Made by a program: the position numbers and the translations under genes. This document shows, piece after piece, positions 25,933-34,920 of a stretch of 64,000 nucleotides of DNA (position 1 is the stretch's first letter; the number at the start of each line of letters is the position of its first letter). The notes below the pieces were generated by a model. That model had not been told where the DNA came from. It saw nothing but the letters and a program-made list of their open reading frames with translations, and did not search any database. The stretch is from Sutcliffiella sp. FSL R7-0096. Its GTDB lineage: Bacteria; Bacillota; Bacilli; Bacillales; Bacillaceae_I. The DNA is taken from positions 3,080,001 to 3,144,000 of the forward strand of contig NZ_CP152003.1 of the NCBI RefSeq assembly GCF_038595065.1, in the 5' to 3' direction.

Positions 25933-26117
25933 AAGGCTATTTTCGTAAACTTCGTTGCTTTTACGTATTTATAAACGGACCGTTATATTCCTTACTTTCG
26001 TGCTCTTTTCTCTGTAATACTGAATATGCTACGTGCATGTCTAGAGTAAGAAAGCAGTAAAAAGTCCAATTGCCGACTTTTTACCGTGAATAGCAACAAT
26101 CTTTGAGAAAAGAGCCT
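25933..26117 (-). repeat. Interspersed TIR repeat, copy B (opposite orientation)
   Basis: 185 bp. Ends AGGCTATTTTCGTAAACTTC and the complement of TAGCAACAATCTTTGAGAAA are the terminal inverted repeat. The internal hairpin AGTAAAAAGTCCAATTGCCG (26056-26075) and following ACTTTTTAC, plus the ACCGTTATATTCCTTACTTT tract, match copies A, C and D when reversed. Confidence 0.8.
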
Positions 26118-26443
26118 AAAAAAACTTCCCAGGTCTTAAGTATGAATAGATTGCTTTGCTTTTTCAAGGTAGTCTACCGGATAGACCAGTCAATAATTAT
26201 CGCAGAAAACACCCAATAATAGCAGTGTGATAATGGATTATACACTGAATAAATAGCCCTAAGTATGCTAAAACAACCTAATAGAAAAAGATTTAAAGGA
26301 CAACCTTTCCACTTATTTATCCAATGTAGTAGATATCAACTAGAAGATAATGGTAATTGCCCTTCTAAATTAAGTACATATATTCATTGGTGCAATCGGT
26401 TGTAAAGAGGGGCTTTCATATAGAATTTGATTAAATGAAGAAA
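26118..26443. other. Intergenic stretch without a supported gene
   Basis: About 325 bp between repeat copy B and the tyrZ terminator. No ribosome site with a credible frame, and no hairpin I would call. Confidence 0.5.
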
Positions 26444-26472
26444 AGCGTTAACTCATAAACTGAATTAACGCT
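26444..26472 (-). terminator. Terminator after tyrZ
   Basis: AGCGTTAA and TTAACGCT arms; on the minus strand the hairpin is followed by TTTTCTTCATTT, 19 nt past the tyrZ stop. Confidence 0.8.
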
Positions 26473-26490
26473 CCCCTTCAAATTCGATAA

Positions 26491-27705
26491 TTATTTTATT
26501 AACCGTAAAAATCGCTTCTTGCCAATTTGCAGTACTTCATCGTTCATAAGTACGCGATCTAGTTCATCGATGCTTAATTTTTCTTTGTTAAGTTGGACAC
26601 CGTTTTGTTTGATTAACCGCAGGAATTCGCTTTTGCTTTTCACAAGTCCTTTTTCCACTAATTGTGGAATGATGGCTAGGACTGTTTCGGTTCCAATTTC
26701 TAATAATAATTCTGGGATGTCATCTGGTATTTCTTTTTTGCTAAAGGCCGTTTCATAAAATACGATGGCTCGTTTTGTTTCTTCTTCTCCACAGTAGAGG
26801 TTTGTAATGATTTTAGCTAATTGAAGTTTAATATCCCTGGGGTTTGCTCCTAGTTGTAGCTGTTGGATCCACTTCTGGATCTCTTTCGGATGTTCATCCG
26901 TTGCTAGTTCAAAGTATTTGATAATGAGTTCGTCTGGTACTTCCATCACTTTTTTAAACATTACTTCGGCTGGTTCGTTGACACCGATGTAATTTCCAAG
27001 GCTTTTACTCATTTTCTCTACTCCGTCCAAGCCTTCAAGCAGTGGCATGAAAATGGCAACTTGCTTTTCTAATCCCCACTGTTTTTGAAGGGTGCGTCCC
27101 ATCAGAATATTAAATGTTTGGTCTGTACCACCTAGTTCAATATCTGCTTCAATTTCTACGGAATCGTATGCTTGCATTAATGGGTAGAAAAATTCGTGAA
27201 TGCCGATTGGCACTTGGTTGTTGTATCTTTTTTGGAAATCATCACGCTCTAATATTCTTGCCACGGATGTGGTGGCTGCTAGTTTGATTACTTCCTCAAA
27301 TGTTAGTTTATATAGCCACTCACTATTGAATCGGACAGTCGTTTTTTCTGCATCCAACACTTTAAAGATTTGCTCACAGTATGTTTGTGCATTCAGTTTT
27401 ACCTGTTCATCACTTAAGGCTTTCCGACCTTTGGCTTTTCCAGTCGGGTCCCCGATACGCCCTGTAAAATCCCCAATGATAATGACAATTTTATGGCCCA
27501 GATCTTGCATTTGCTTCATTTTTCTAAGCACCACTGCGTGACCCAAATGTATATCAGGTGCTGAAGGATCAAGTCCCAATTTAACAGTCAGGGGCGTCTG
27601 CGATTTATAGGACTTCTCCAATTTCGCCAATAACTCTTCCTTATTTACTATTTCTTGAGCACCCTTCATGATGATGGTCAATTGTTCTTCTGGTTTTACC
27701 AACAT
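26491..27705 (-). CDS. tyrZ: Tyrosyl-tRNA synthetase, TyrZ type
   Basis: 404-aa class I synthetase that charges tRNA-Tyr. HIGH appears as HLGH in DPSAPDIHLGHAVVLRKM (about 45-48) and KMSKS is intact in GVEKMSKSLGNYIG (about 232-236). The C-terminal S4-like domain (LVEKGLVKSKSEFLRLIKQN... IQIGKKRFLRL-type ending) is present. It corresponds to B. subtilis TyrZ rather than TyrS: it lacks the Cys-rich features and length of TyrS. The ATG at 27705 follows AAGGAGATG; the upstream open frame runs into the T-box leader and is not coding. Tyr T-box control is shared with B. subtilis tyrZ. Confidence 0.92.
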   Translation of the reverse strand: MLVKPEEQLTIIMKGAQEIVNKEELLAKLEKSYKSQTPLTVKLGLDPSAPDIHLGHAVVLRKMKQMQDLGHKIVIIIGDFTGRIGDPTGKAKGRKALSDEQVKLNAQTYCEQIFKVLDAEKTTVRFNSEWLYKLTFEEVIKLAATTSVARILERDDFQKRYNNQVPIGIHEFFYPLMQAYDSVEIEADIELGGTDQTFNILMGRTLQKQWGLEKQVAIFMPLLEGLDGVEKMSKSLGNYIGVNEPAEVMFKKVMEVPDELIIKYFELATDEHPKEIQKWIQQLQLGANPRDIKLQLAKIITNLYCGEEETKRAIVFYETAFSKKEIPDDIPELLLEIGTETVLAIIPQLVEKGLVKSKSEFLRLIKQNGVQLNKEKLSIDELDRVLMNDEVLQIGKKRFLRLIK

Positions 27706-27711
27706 ACTAAC

Positions 27712-28045
27712 ATCTCCTTGGAATATTATTTCTAATATTGCAAGCTCTATAAGAACCAAAGGAATAAAAAAACGCCCTTTTGGATTAACCAAAAGGACGA
27801 TTCATCTCGCGTTACCACCTTTAATTCATAAGCAATTCACATTGCCTACCTTTGAAAGTACAGTCATATGACGATACTCTAGCACATGATTACGGGTGCT
27901 TCACCGGTGTAGCCTACTAAGTCATGACTTTTCGGTACACAGCTCCAAGATGTATTCACAATCGTTCAACATGCACCTCTCATCAGCCGGTAACTTTCTG
28001 TCTGTTTACATGATTGCTACTCTTTCTTATCATAGCCTTTGTTCT
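27712..28045 (-). promoter_or_regulatory. T-box leader, tyrosine specifier, upstream of tyrZ
   Basis: The minus strand shows AGTAGC, the ACAGAAAGTTACCGGCTGATG-type Stem I, a specifier TAC (complement of 27952-27954) in GTGAATACATCTTGGAGC, and the T-box motif AAAGGTGGTAACGCGAG at about 27805-27822. A terminator at 27771-27799 (CGTCCTTTTGG / CCAAAAGGGCG, then TTTTTTT) completes it. Uncharged tRNA-Tyr should relieve termination. Confidence 0.95.
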
Positions 28046-28129
28046 TATACTCCGAAATGTTTAAAACAAATCTTCGTTATGCAGATATTATTAGTTATTT
28101 TATCGGTTTATTTTAAAATGTCAATAGAT

Positions 28130-29131
28130 TTATTTTTGCTTATAATACGTAATACCCAAAGCAAAGGCCAGTACAAGACCTTTGACGATATCCATTGCAT
28201 AGTAAGGAACGGACATCATGACGAGGCCATTCTGCAGGATCCCGATCAATACCGCACCAATAAATGTTCCGAATGCATTTGGTTTGCCTGCCCCAAGGAC
28301 GGCAAAACCTATGAACGCGGCTGCAACAGAATCCATAAGGTAGGGTGTCCCGGCATTTATTTCAGCAGTCATGATCCTCGAAGCAAGTACCATCCCTCCA
28401 ATTGCTGCTAACAAGGCGGAGAATAAATAGGCAGCGATTTTGTATTTGTTCACTGCAATGCCTGAAAGCTTGGCCGCTTCTGCATTTCCCCCAATTATAT
28501 ACATGAATCTTCCGTGCTTGGTGTAGGTGAGAAAAATATGGACCACCACCACAATCGTTAACATAATGACAATGATCCATGGAACCTGTCCAAATTTTTG
28601 AAATAGTGGGCTGATTGTTCCCGTTGCAAAAGAGCCATCAGGCATGACCATATTTTGCGAAATCGTGGACCCTTTCGTATAGGTCAAAGCGATGCCTTGG
28701 ATGATGAACATGGTCGCAAGTGTCATCAGCATATCAGGAATTTTCAGCTTTACTATCATGAAAGAGTTGAAAGCCCCTACTATCAGTGCTGCTGCTATTG
28801 CCGAAAAAATTGCCACTGCTGTATTTTGTGAAAACCAGACAAACATGGAGATAACGATGGCATTGGAAAGGGAAGCAACAGACCCAACAGATAAGTCAAA
28901 GCCATTCACTGTCAGGGATATGGTGATGCCAATCGCGATAATCGTAACGATCGATATGGACCTTAAGATATTGATGACATTATTTGATTGGATGAATGCT
29001 GGATTTACAAAGGCAAACACGGCAATTAATACAAAAATGGTGATGATGGTCCCGTATTTGTATAGAAAATCGAACAATTCAAAACGGAAGACCGGTTTCG
29101 CATTGTCTTGTACTGGTATGTCAGTTTTCAT
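28130..29131 (-). CDS. Sugar-type ABC transporter permease (candidate methylthioribose transporter)
   Basis: 333-aa membrane protein of the BPD_transp_2 (RbsC/XylH) family with about 8-10 hydrophobic segments. The conserved ITISLTVNGFDLSVGSVASLS and GGNAEAAKLSGIAVNKYKIAAYLFSALLAAIGGMVLASR segments are family signatures. It is the third gene of a solute-binding protein, ATPase, permease operon under an S-box, which points to a sulfur compound of the methionine salvage route. Its start overlaps the ATPase stop by 11 nt. Confidence 0.88.
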   Translation of the reverse strand: MKTDIPVQDNAKPVFRFELFDFLYKYGTIITIFVLIAVFAFVNPAFIQSNNVINILRSISIVTIIAIGITISLTVNGFDLSVGSVASLSNAIVISMFVWFSQNTAVAIFSAIAAALIVGAFNSFMIVKLKIPDMLMTLATMFIIQGIALTYTKGSTISQNMVMPDGSFATGTISPLFQKFGQVPWIIVIMLTIVVVVHIFLTYTKHGRFMYIIGGNAEAAKLSGIAVNKYKIAAYLFSALLAAIGGMVLASRIMTAEINAGTPYLMDSVAAAFIGFAVLGAGKPNAFGTFIGAVLIGILQNGLVMMSVPYYAMDIVKGLVLAFALGITYYKQK

Positions 29132-30635
29132 TACTTAGTCCCCCTGTTGAGAAATATAAAAGCTCTTGCTCGTCTGTTTCTGCGGTGGAAAGCTCTTTAG
29201 TAACCTCGCCGTCGTAAAGGACATACACCCTATTGGTCAATCCAACTATCTCAGAAAGTTCAGATGAAGCGTAAATGATGGCCTTACCGCTTTTCGCTAG
29301 GGCGGCGATCAGTTCAAAAATGTCCCGTTTTGCGCCAACATCGACCCCTTTTGTCGGCTCATCAAAAATATAGATTTCCGCATCAGAGACCAGCCATTTA
29401 CCGATGGCGATCTTTTGCTGATTCCCTCCTGAAAGGGTGTGGACACTTGTTTCGGCTGATGGTGTTTTAATTCCCAATGCTTGGATGATTTCCTTAGATT
29501 TGCTTTTCTGTGCTTTTTTATCAAGGAAATGCAGAGCCTTCGTGAATGCGTGAAGATTGGCGGAAATCAAATTAGCTTGTACGGATTCATGGAGGATGAG
29601 ACCTTCTTTTCTCCTTTCTTCTGGAACAAATGCCAGTCCGTTTTGTACCGCAATGTGAGGGCTTTTTACTTTAATCGTATTTCCTTTGATTCTTATGGTC
29701 CCTGTCGTTTTAGATGATCCAAACAATGCCTTGCACAGCTCCGTTTTTCCCGCTCCAACAAGTCCAGCTATCCCAACAACTTCCCCTGCTTTTACATGGA
29801 GGCTTACATCTTTTACTATAGTTTGGTCGCTGAATCCTTCTACTTCTAGCAGAGTCTCACCTATGGTTGGATTGTATTCCGGAAACTGCTGCTCCAGTTT
29901 CTGACCGAGCATCCACTCGACTATCTTTTCCGGTGTCAGGTTTGCCACCATATCCCGGTTTACCACTTGTCCATTTCTCATAATGGTTATTTCATCACAG
30001 ATTTTCACAATTTCAGGAATCCGGTGGGAGATGAAGATGATCCCCACCCCTTCCTCTTTCAATCTCTTGATGACGGAAAACAGTTTTTCTGTCTCCCTGT
30101 TGCTAAGAGGTGCTGTTGGTTCATCTAAAATCAAAAACTTACAATCTGTTGAAATGGCTCTTGCTAAGAGGACAGTTTGCTTCTCCGCTAATGTCAGCGA
30201 GCTTACCAGCCGTTTGGTAGAGATATTACTATTCAACTTCTCCAATTGTGCGGCTGCTTTCTTATGTACATTTTTCCAATGGATCCACTGCTTGCTACCA
30301 GCGTGCTGCACCGTCTCTTGCAACATGATATTTTCTGCAACTGTGAGAGTTGGTATTAACGCCGCATCCACTTCCTGATAAACGATTTGCATTCCTGCTT
30401 GTTGGGAGTCAGTTGGATTAGAAATTGAAAGTTGCTTTCCTCCGAGTTTGATTTCCCCGCTAAAATGATCGTACGCTCCAGACAGCACTTTCATCAACGT
30501 CGATTTCCCAGCACCATTGGCGCCGATTAAGGCATGCACACGCCCAGGTTTTGCGGTAAATGTCACCTGGTCCAGTGCTTTCACCCCAGGAAATTCTATG
30601 GATATATCTATCATTTCAAGTATTGTGTTTGTCAT
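29121..30635 (-). CDS. Sugar-type ABC transporter ATPase, duplicated domains (RbsA-like)
   Basis: 504 aa with two nucleotide-binding domains. The first has Walker A GANGAGKST (about 40-48), signature LTLAEKQ near 145 in place of LSGGQ, and Walker B FLILDEPTAPLS. The second has GLVGAGKTE, signature LSGGNQQK and Walker B IYIFDEPTKGVD. This is the tandem RbsA/MglA layout. The first-domain signature is degenerate, as is often seen in this family. The ATG at 30635 follows AAGGGGGAG. It energises uptake with the adjacent permease and binding protein. Confidence 0.9.
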   Translation of the reverse strand: MTNTILEMIDISIEFPGVKALDQVTFTAKPGRVHALIGANGAGKSTLMKVLSGAYDHFSGEIKLGGKQLSISNPTDSQQAGMQIVYQEVDAALIPTLTVAENIMLQETVQHAGSKQWIHWKNVHKKAAAQLEKLNSNISTKRLVSSLTLAEKQTVLLARAISTDCKFLILDEPTAPLSNRETEKLFSVIKRLKEEGVGIIFISHRIPEIVKICDEITIMRNGQVVNRDMVANLTPEKIVEWMLGQKLEQQFPEYNPTIGETLLEVEGFSDQTIVKDVSLHVKAGEVVGIAGLVGAGKTELCKALFGSSKTTGTIRIKGNTIKVKSPHIAVQNGLAFVPEERRKEGLILHESVQANLISANLHAFTKALHFLDKKAQKSKSKEIIQALGIKTPSAETSVHTLSGGNQQKIAIGKWLVSDAEIYIFDEPTKGVDVGAKRDIFELIAALAKSGKAIIYASSELSEIVGLTNRVYVLYDGEVTKELSTAETDEQELLYFSTGGLSNEN

Positions 30636-30695
30636 TCTGCTCCCCCTTTCTTTAAACATACAAACACTCCCTCCTGATGAAGAGAGTGTAGTCTA

Positions 30696-31808
30696 TTATT
30701 TTTTGTAATGCTCTTTCAATGTGTTCATCCACTCTTCTAGAAAAGCGTCCGACTCTCCCCAACCCTCCACAACAGATGAGAGGTTGCCCATGTTTACGGC
30801 TTCGCTTGATTTTTGTAGCTCTTCTTGAGAGATTAAGGAAGCTTCCAAGTCATAAGTTTGCGGAGTTTCTTCGTCGGCAAGTTTTTTTGCTAGCAATCTA
30901 AGGTTTACCGCACCAATCAATTTCGGGTCCACAGCGGCAGTGTATTTCCACGGACTTCCTTCCGTACCGATTTCCTGTAGGTCCGCATTGGAAACATCAA
31001 TGCCGTAAATCTTGATTTCTTCTCTGCCAGCCTCTTTCAACGCACGCGCTGCTCCAACTGCGAATGCATCCCATGTGGCAAAGATTGCATCAATGCTTCC
31101 TTTAGGGTGCTTGTTCAACATTGCCGCAACCGCGTTCTGTGTTTGAACGGAAGTATCTGCCGCAGCAACTCCAAAGCGTTCCACTTCGTTCAGACCTGGA
31201 TTATTGTCTAACGTTTCTTTGTACACATTGTTACGTCGAACCATTGGCGGGAATCCGTCTACCCACAGATACACCACATTTGCTTCCCCGTTGAAATCGT
31301 TAACGAGTTGGTCAAGTGCTAATTTTGCCAGCTCCTCATCATCTTGAGAAGTTAATGTAACTCCTTCAATGTTTGCAAGATCTCCATTGGAATCGAATGT
31401 CACCACTTCTTTGCCACTGTCGACAAGCTGCTGGACACCTTCCACTGTTGCCGCATCATCACCGTGTGAAATAATCACCCCGTCATAATCTTGGTTAACA
31501 GTCTGATTAATTGCATCATGGAATTTGGCACTGTCACCATTTGCAGTGAATACATCCACTGTAAACCCAAGGGACTCCCCTTCCTCTTTCGCTCCAGCTA
31601 AAAATTGAGCCGTATGATCATCCCCGCCAATTTTTCGGATTACCTTAATTTTTGCACCTTCTCCATTTGCAAACTGTTCTGGTACATTTTCAATCGGCCC
31701 CTTTGGCTTACTGCTTGCAGCAGTGTCACCTCCACCACTGCACCCTGTCAATAATAAAGTCGCTGTTGTTAATGCCACTATTCCTTTTTTTATAAAGTTT
31801 CTGCTCAT
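30696..31808 (-). CDS. Sugar-type ABC transporter substrate-binding lipoprotein (candidate methylthioribose binding)
   Basis: 370 aa. The signal peptide ends in a lipobox LLLTGCSGGG (Cys near 23), so the protein is membrane-tethered. It has a Peripla_BP_4 (RbsB-like) fold: IRKIGGDDHTAQFLAGAKEEG, GVIISHGDDAATVEGVQQLVD, EVVTFDSN, and YGIDVSNADLQEI. It is the first gene after an S-box. A methylthioribose transporter (MtnABC) was predicted from S-box context in Gram-positive bacteria; that, with the ribose-type fold, is the reason for the suggested ligand. Direct ligand evidence is absent. Confidence 0.85.
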   Translation of the reverse strand: MSRNFIKKGIVALTTATLLLTGCSGGGDTAASSKPKGPIENVPEQFANGEGAKIKVIRKIGGDDHTAQFLAGAKEEGESLGFTVDVFTANGDSAKFHDAINQTVNQDYDGVIISHGDDAATVEGVQQLVDSGKEVVTFDSNGDLANIEGVTLTSQDDEELAKLALDQLVNDFNGEANVVYLWVDGFPPMVRRNNVYKETLDNNPGLNEVERFGVAAADTSVQTQNAVAAMLNKHPKGSIDAIFATWDAFAVGAARALKEAGREEIKIYGIDVSNADLQEIGTEGSPWKYTAAVDPKLIGAVNLRLLAKKLADEETPQTYDLEASLISQEELQKSSEAVNMGNLSSVVEGWGESDAFLEEWMNTLKEHYKK

Positions 31809-31850
31809 AATTTCCGCTCTCCTTTTTTTGCTTTATTGCTTTAATAAAAT

Positions 31851-32020
31851 AAAAAAACCTCTCCAAGAAAGAGAGGTTTGAGCGCTAAATGAAATCAAAT
31901 AGACTTGTCCCTCTCTTATCTTTCAAAACATCACTGTTTTGCAGGATTTAGCACCAATTCCAAATGGAACGGTTGCTGGGCGTCATAGGGCCAGTCCCTC
32001 TGCCACTCTTGATAAGAGAT
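31851..32020 (-). promoter_or_regulatory. SAM (S-box, SAM-I) riboswitch with terminator
   Basis: The minus strand reads CTTATCAAGAGTGGCAGAGG, GACTGGCCCTATGACGCCCAGCAACC, then TGGTGCTAAATCC and GATAAGAGAG, the conserved SAM-I core. A terminator at 31851-31881 (AAACCTCTCTTTCTTGGAGAGG followed by T-run) is the expression platform. High SAM should switch the ABC transporter operon off. Confidence 0.96.
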
Positions 32021-32136
32021 CGAAATATTTAGTTTATTAAAAGAATTAAGTATTACTTTACTGCCTTAAAGGAGAAGTGTCAATGGTTTTTTTTATATTT
32101 TTTAATGGATATTAAAAGTAGCAGGTATTTTGTAAA

Positions 32137-32406
32137 TTAATGTCCACCATCTTCCCCTCCGTCTTCACTGTCTTCTCCACTATCACTATCTGCTTCCTCA
32201 GTATTCTCAAAAAAATCATTAATCTTATCAACTATGCCTTGCTTATGAGGATTGTCTGTATTCATATGGTGAGCATGGATAAAACTCTCTATAGTGAAAA
32301 TTTGTACCGCCTCTTGTTTACGCCTACCAATAAAGAAAAAATAAATACTAATGATCATTAATATTAACAATACAAATATGATTGACAGCCATACAATTGT
32401 ACTCAA
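32137..32406 (-). CDS. Small membrane protein with acidic tail, unknown function
   Basis: 89 aa. Residues about 4-27 (IVWLSIIFVLLILMIISIYF) form one transmembrane helix, followed by RRKQEAV and a cytosolic part ending in a run of Glu, Asp, Ser and Gly (EEADSDSGEDSEDGGEDGGH). The start is TTG at 32406, 6 nt after GGGGGC. Composition suggests a real gene; no family recognised. It is transcribed alone between the S-box operon and the 52-bp repeat array. Confidence 0.6.
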   Translation of the reverse strand: MSTIVWLSIIFVLLILMIISIYFFFIGRRKQEAVQIFTIESFIHAHHMNTDNPHKQGIVDKINDFFENTEEADSDSGEDSEDGGEDGGH

Positions 32407-32595
32407 TATTCTGCCCCCTTATTTTCCAAATAGGGAAAAAGATAAAGACTAGTTATTTCATTAAGAGAAATGGATTACCAAAGAGGTAATTACGATAATA
32501 TATGTGCCAGGCTGTCTTAATAGTAAACAAAATGGTAATTTAATGTGGAACAAGCCCGATTGGTTTTCACTTCTCGTTCCAATCTTCATGACATA

Positions 32596-32907
32596 GACGT
32601 GCTCATAAGGCTGATGAGGACCTCTTTCTTACCACCTTCACGAAACTGACGTCCTCATAAGGTCGATGAAGACCTCTCTCTTCACATTTCTACCAAACCG
32701 ACGTCCTCATAAGGTTGATGAAGACCTCTTTCTTCACATTTCTACCAAACCGACGTCCTCATAAGGTTGATGAAGACCTCTTTCTTCTCCTCATCACCAA
32801 ACTGACGTCTTCATAAGGCCAATGAGGACCTCCCTCTTTCCTTCCTTACCAAACTGACGTTCTCATAGGGTTGATGAAGACCTCTCACATTAGATTTTAT
32901 CGAATCA
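32596..32907. repeat. Six-unit tandem repeat with exact 52-bp period
   Basis: Units begin with GACGT(C/G)CTCAT at 32596, 32648, 32700, 32752, 32804 and 32856, all exactly 52 bp apart. Each unit holds a 29-bp core (GACGTCCTCATAAGG then TTGATGAAGACCTC) that can fold as a GTCCTCAT/ATGAAGAC hairpin, and a 23-bp CT-rich part. A truncated reverse-orientation piece GAGGTCTTCATCATCATC follows at 32908. No frame runs through it credibly. Confidence 0.9.
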
Positions 32908-32984
32908 GAGGTCTTCATCATCATCGCCGCCTAGAAAATTCGTTACCTTCCTCCTACCTAAAACTCTTCTCCTACCAAAAAAGA

Positions 32985-33012
32985 AAAGCCCCACCCAAAT
33001 TGGTGAGGCTTT
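32985..33012 (-). terminator. Terminator after the alpha-glucosidase gene
   Basis: AAAGCCTCACC / GGTGGGGCTTT on the minus strand, followed by TCTTTTTT. Confidence 0.85.
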
Positions 33013-33023
33013 CCCAGCATATA

Positions 33024-34694
33024 TTATTTCGCTACCACATAAACACGAGTTTCATAAGGCTTCAATGTCAGCTCAGACACATCTTCATGTGCAGCAACTT
33101 CATAGTTTTGAAGACGAAGGTCTGCAGAATCCACCTCAAGGCCATCAAGCTCTACATTTACTTCTTCTTCACTCAAGTTACATAATACAACCGCCACTTT
33201 GTTATCAAGTGTTCTTGTATAACCGTAAACTTGTGTATCATCTTCAAGAATCAGATTATATTCACCATAGACAAATACCTCTTCTTCTTTACGGATTTTG
33301 ATCATGTCGCGATAAAAGCTTAATACGGAATCCGGGTCATTCCATTGCTTCTCCACATTGATGGTTTTGTAGTTTTCATTCACGCCCATCCATGGAGTGC
33401 CCGTTGTGAACCCTCCGTTTGACTCGTCGTTCCATTGCATTGGAGTACGGGAGTTGTCACGGCCTTTAGCCCAGATGATTTCCATCACTTTTTGAGCTTG
33501 CTCCTCTCCTTTAGCACTCTCAATGTCATAAAGATTTTTCATTCCAACATCATCATAATCGTTAATGCTGTCAAACTTCACATTCGTCATCCCAAGTTCT
33601 TGACCTTGGTAGATGAAAGGAGTTCCTTGCATTAAGAAATACAATGCACCAAGGGATTTTGCACTTTCTACTAGGTATTCTGTATCGTTACCCCATGTAG
33701 AAACAGAACGAGCTTGGTCATGGTTTTCAAGGAATAAAGCATTCCATCCATTTCCTTCCAAACCTTTTTGCCATTTCGTCAATGTCTTTTTCAGTTGAAG
33801 AAGGTCTACTCCGCCTTCTGTTCCTTTTTCCCAAAGACCAAGATGTTCAAATTGGAAGATCATATTAAACTTCCCGTTCTCTTCGCCAACCCACTCATCT
33901 GCTTGGTTCAGCTTCACACCATTTGCTTCCCCGACAGTCATGATGTCGTAGCGCGCAAACGTTTGCTCTTTCAATTCCTCAAGATGCTTTTGAATACCTT
34001 CTACATTCATCATGTAATCAAAAGATGGAACATAATCTAATCCTTTTGGATTAGGCAGATCTGGGAATCCAGGCTCTTTTTTGATATGAGAAATAGCATC
34101 CACACGGAATCCGTCAATCCCTTTATCCAACCACCAGTTGATCATATCGTACAAGGCAAAGCGAACGTCTTTATTTTCCCAGTTTAAGTCTGGCTGTTCT
34201 GTAGCAAAGATATGCATGTAATACTGGCCAGTCTTCTCATCCAGCTTCCAAGCTGGACCATTGAAAATACTTTCCCAGTTGTTTGGCTCCTTGCCGTCTT
34301 TCCCATCTTTCCAAATGTACCAATCGCGTTTTGGATTGTCCTTAGAAGATGCTGATTCAATGAACCATTCATGCTGATCAGAAGTATGATTGATTACCAA
34401 ATCAATGATAAGCTTCATGTCGCGGTTATGCACTTCTTCTAGTAACTCATCGAAATCCGCCATGTTCCCGAAGTCTTCCATGATATCTTGATAATCACTG
34501 ATATCGTAGCCATTATCCACATTCGGAGACTTATACATCGGACAGATCCAAATAACATCTATACCCATATCTTTTAAATAATCTAGTTTAGAAATAACTC
34601 CTCGTAAATCACCAATACCGTCCCCATTGGAATCCATGAAACTTCTAGGATATACCTGATAGGCAACTGCTTCTTTCCACCATATCTTTTTCAA
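33024..34694 (-). CDS. Alpha-glucosidase / oligo-1,6-glucosidase (GH13)
   Basis: 556 aa, the usual size. The GH13 catalytic residues are visible: nucleophile Asp199 in GFRVDAIS, acid/base Glu256 in TVGEANG, and transition-state stabiliser Asp326 in ENHDQ. Further motifs are DLVINHTSDQHEWF and ATEQPDLNW, typical of the oligo-1,6-glucosidase subfamily (MalL-like). It would hydrolyse isomaltose-type or maltose-type oligosaccharides in the cytoplasm. No signal peptide is present. The start is TTG at 34694 behind GGGAG. Two cre-like operators lie upstream. A trehalose-6-phosphate hydrolase role is less likely without neighbours of that pathway. Confidence 0.88.
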   Translation of the reverse strand: MKKIWWKEAVAYQVYPRSFMDSNGDGIGDLRGVISKLDYLKDMGIDVIWICPMYKSPNVDNGYDISDYQDIMEDFGNMADFDELLEEVHNRDMKLIIDLVINHTSDQHEWFIESASSKDNPKRDWYIWKDGKDGKEPNNWESIFNGPAWKLDEKTGQYYMHIFATEQPDLNWENKDVRFALYDMINWWLDKGIDGFRVDAISHIKKEPGFPDLPNPKGLDYVPSFDYMMNVEGIQKHLEELKEQTFARYDIMTVGEANGVKLNQADEWVGEENGKFNMIFQFEHLGLWEKGTEGGVDLLQLKKTLTKWQKGLEGNGWNALFLENHDQARSVSTWGNDTEYLVESAKSLGALYFLMQGTPFIYQGQELGMTNVKFDSINDYDDVGMKNLYDIESAKGEEQAQKVMEIIWAKGRDNSRTPMQWNDESNGGFTTGTPWMGVNENYKTINVEKQWNDPDSVLSFYRDMIKIRKEEEVFVYGEYNLILEDDTQVYGYTRTLDNKVAVVLCNLSEEEVNVELDGLEVDSADLRLQNYEVAAHEDVSELTLKPYETRVYVVAK

Positions 34695-34729
34695 TCATGA
34701 TACACTCCCTTATTAACTACACTCTACTA

Positions 34730-34765
34730 TGATAACGGTTGCATTTTATTGCGTAACCGTTTGCA
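34730..34765. promoter_or_regulatory. Two cre-like (CcpA/LacI-family) operator sites upstream of the alpha-glucosidase
   Basis: TGATAACGGTTGCA at 34730-34743 fits the cre consensus TGNNANCGNNNNCA. A second, TGCAAACGGTTACG (complement of 34752-34765), differs at the last base. They lie 36-71 nt upstream of the TTG start, where binding would block transcription. CcpA or a local LacI-type repressor could bind. Confidence 0.6.
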
Positions 34766-34920
34766 CAAATCTTTAAAAAAATATAACCTGGAATAATTCC
34801 ACTACTTTACTATACCATCTTTTTCACTAATTTCAACTTAAATTCTGATTTTGTTTTATTCATGAAATGAACGTAGATGGTAACACTAACTGTTAGGAAT
34901 ATTTTAGGAGGTTTCGAACC

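Noticed and set aside
32596-32907. CRISPR array
   Set aside because: The units are contiguous 52-bp repeats without unique spacers, the parts between cores are similar to each other, and no cas genes are present.
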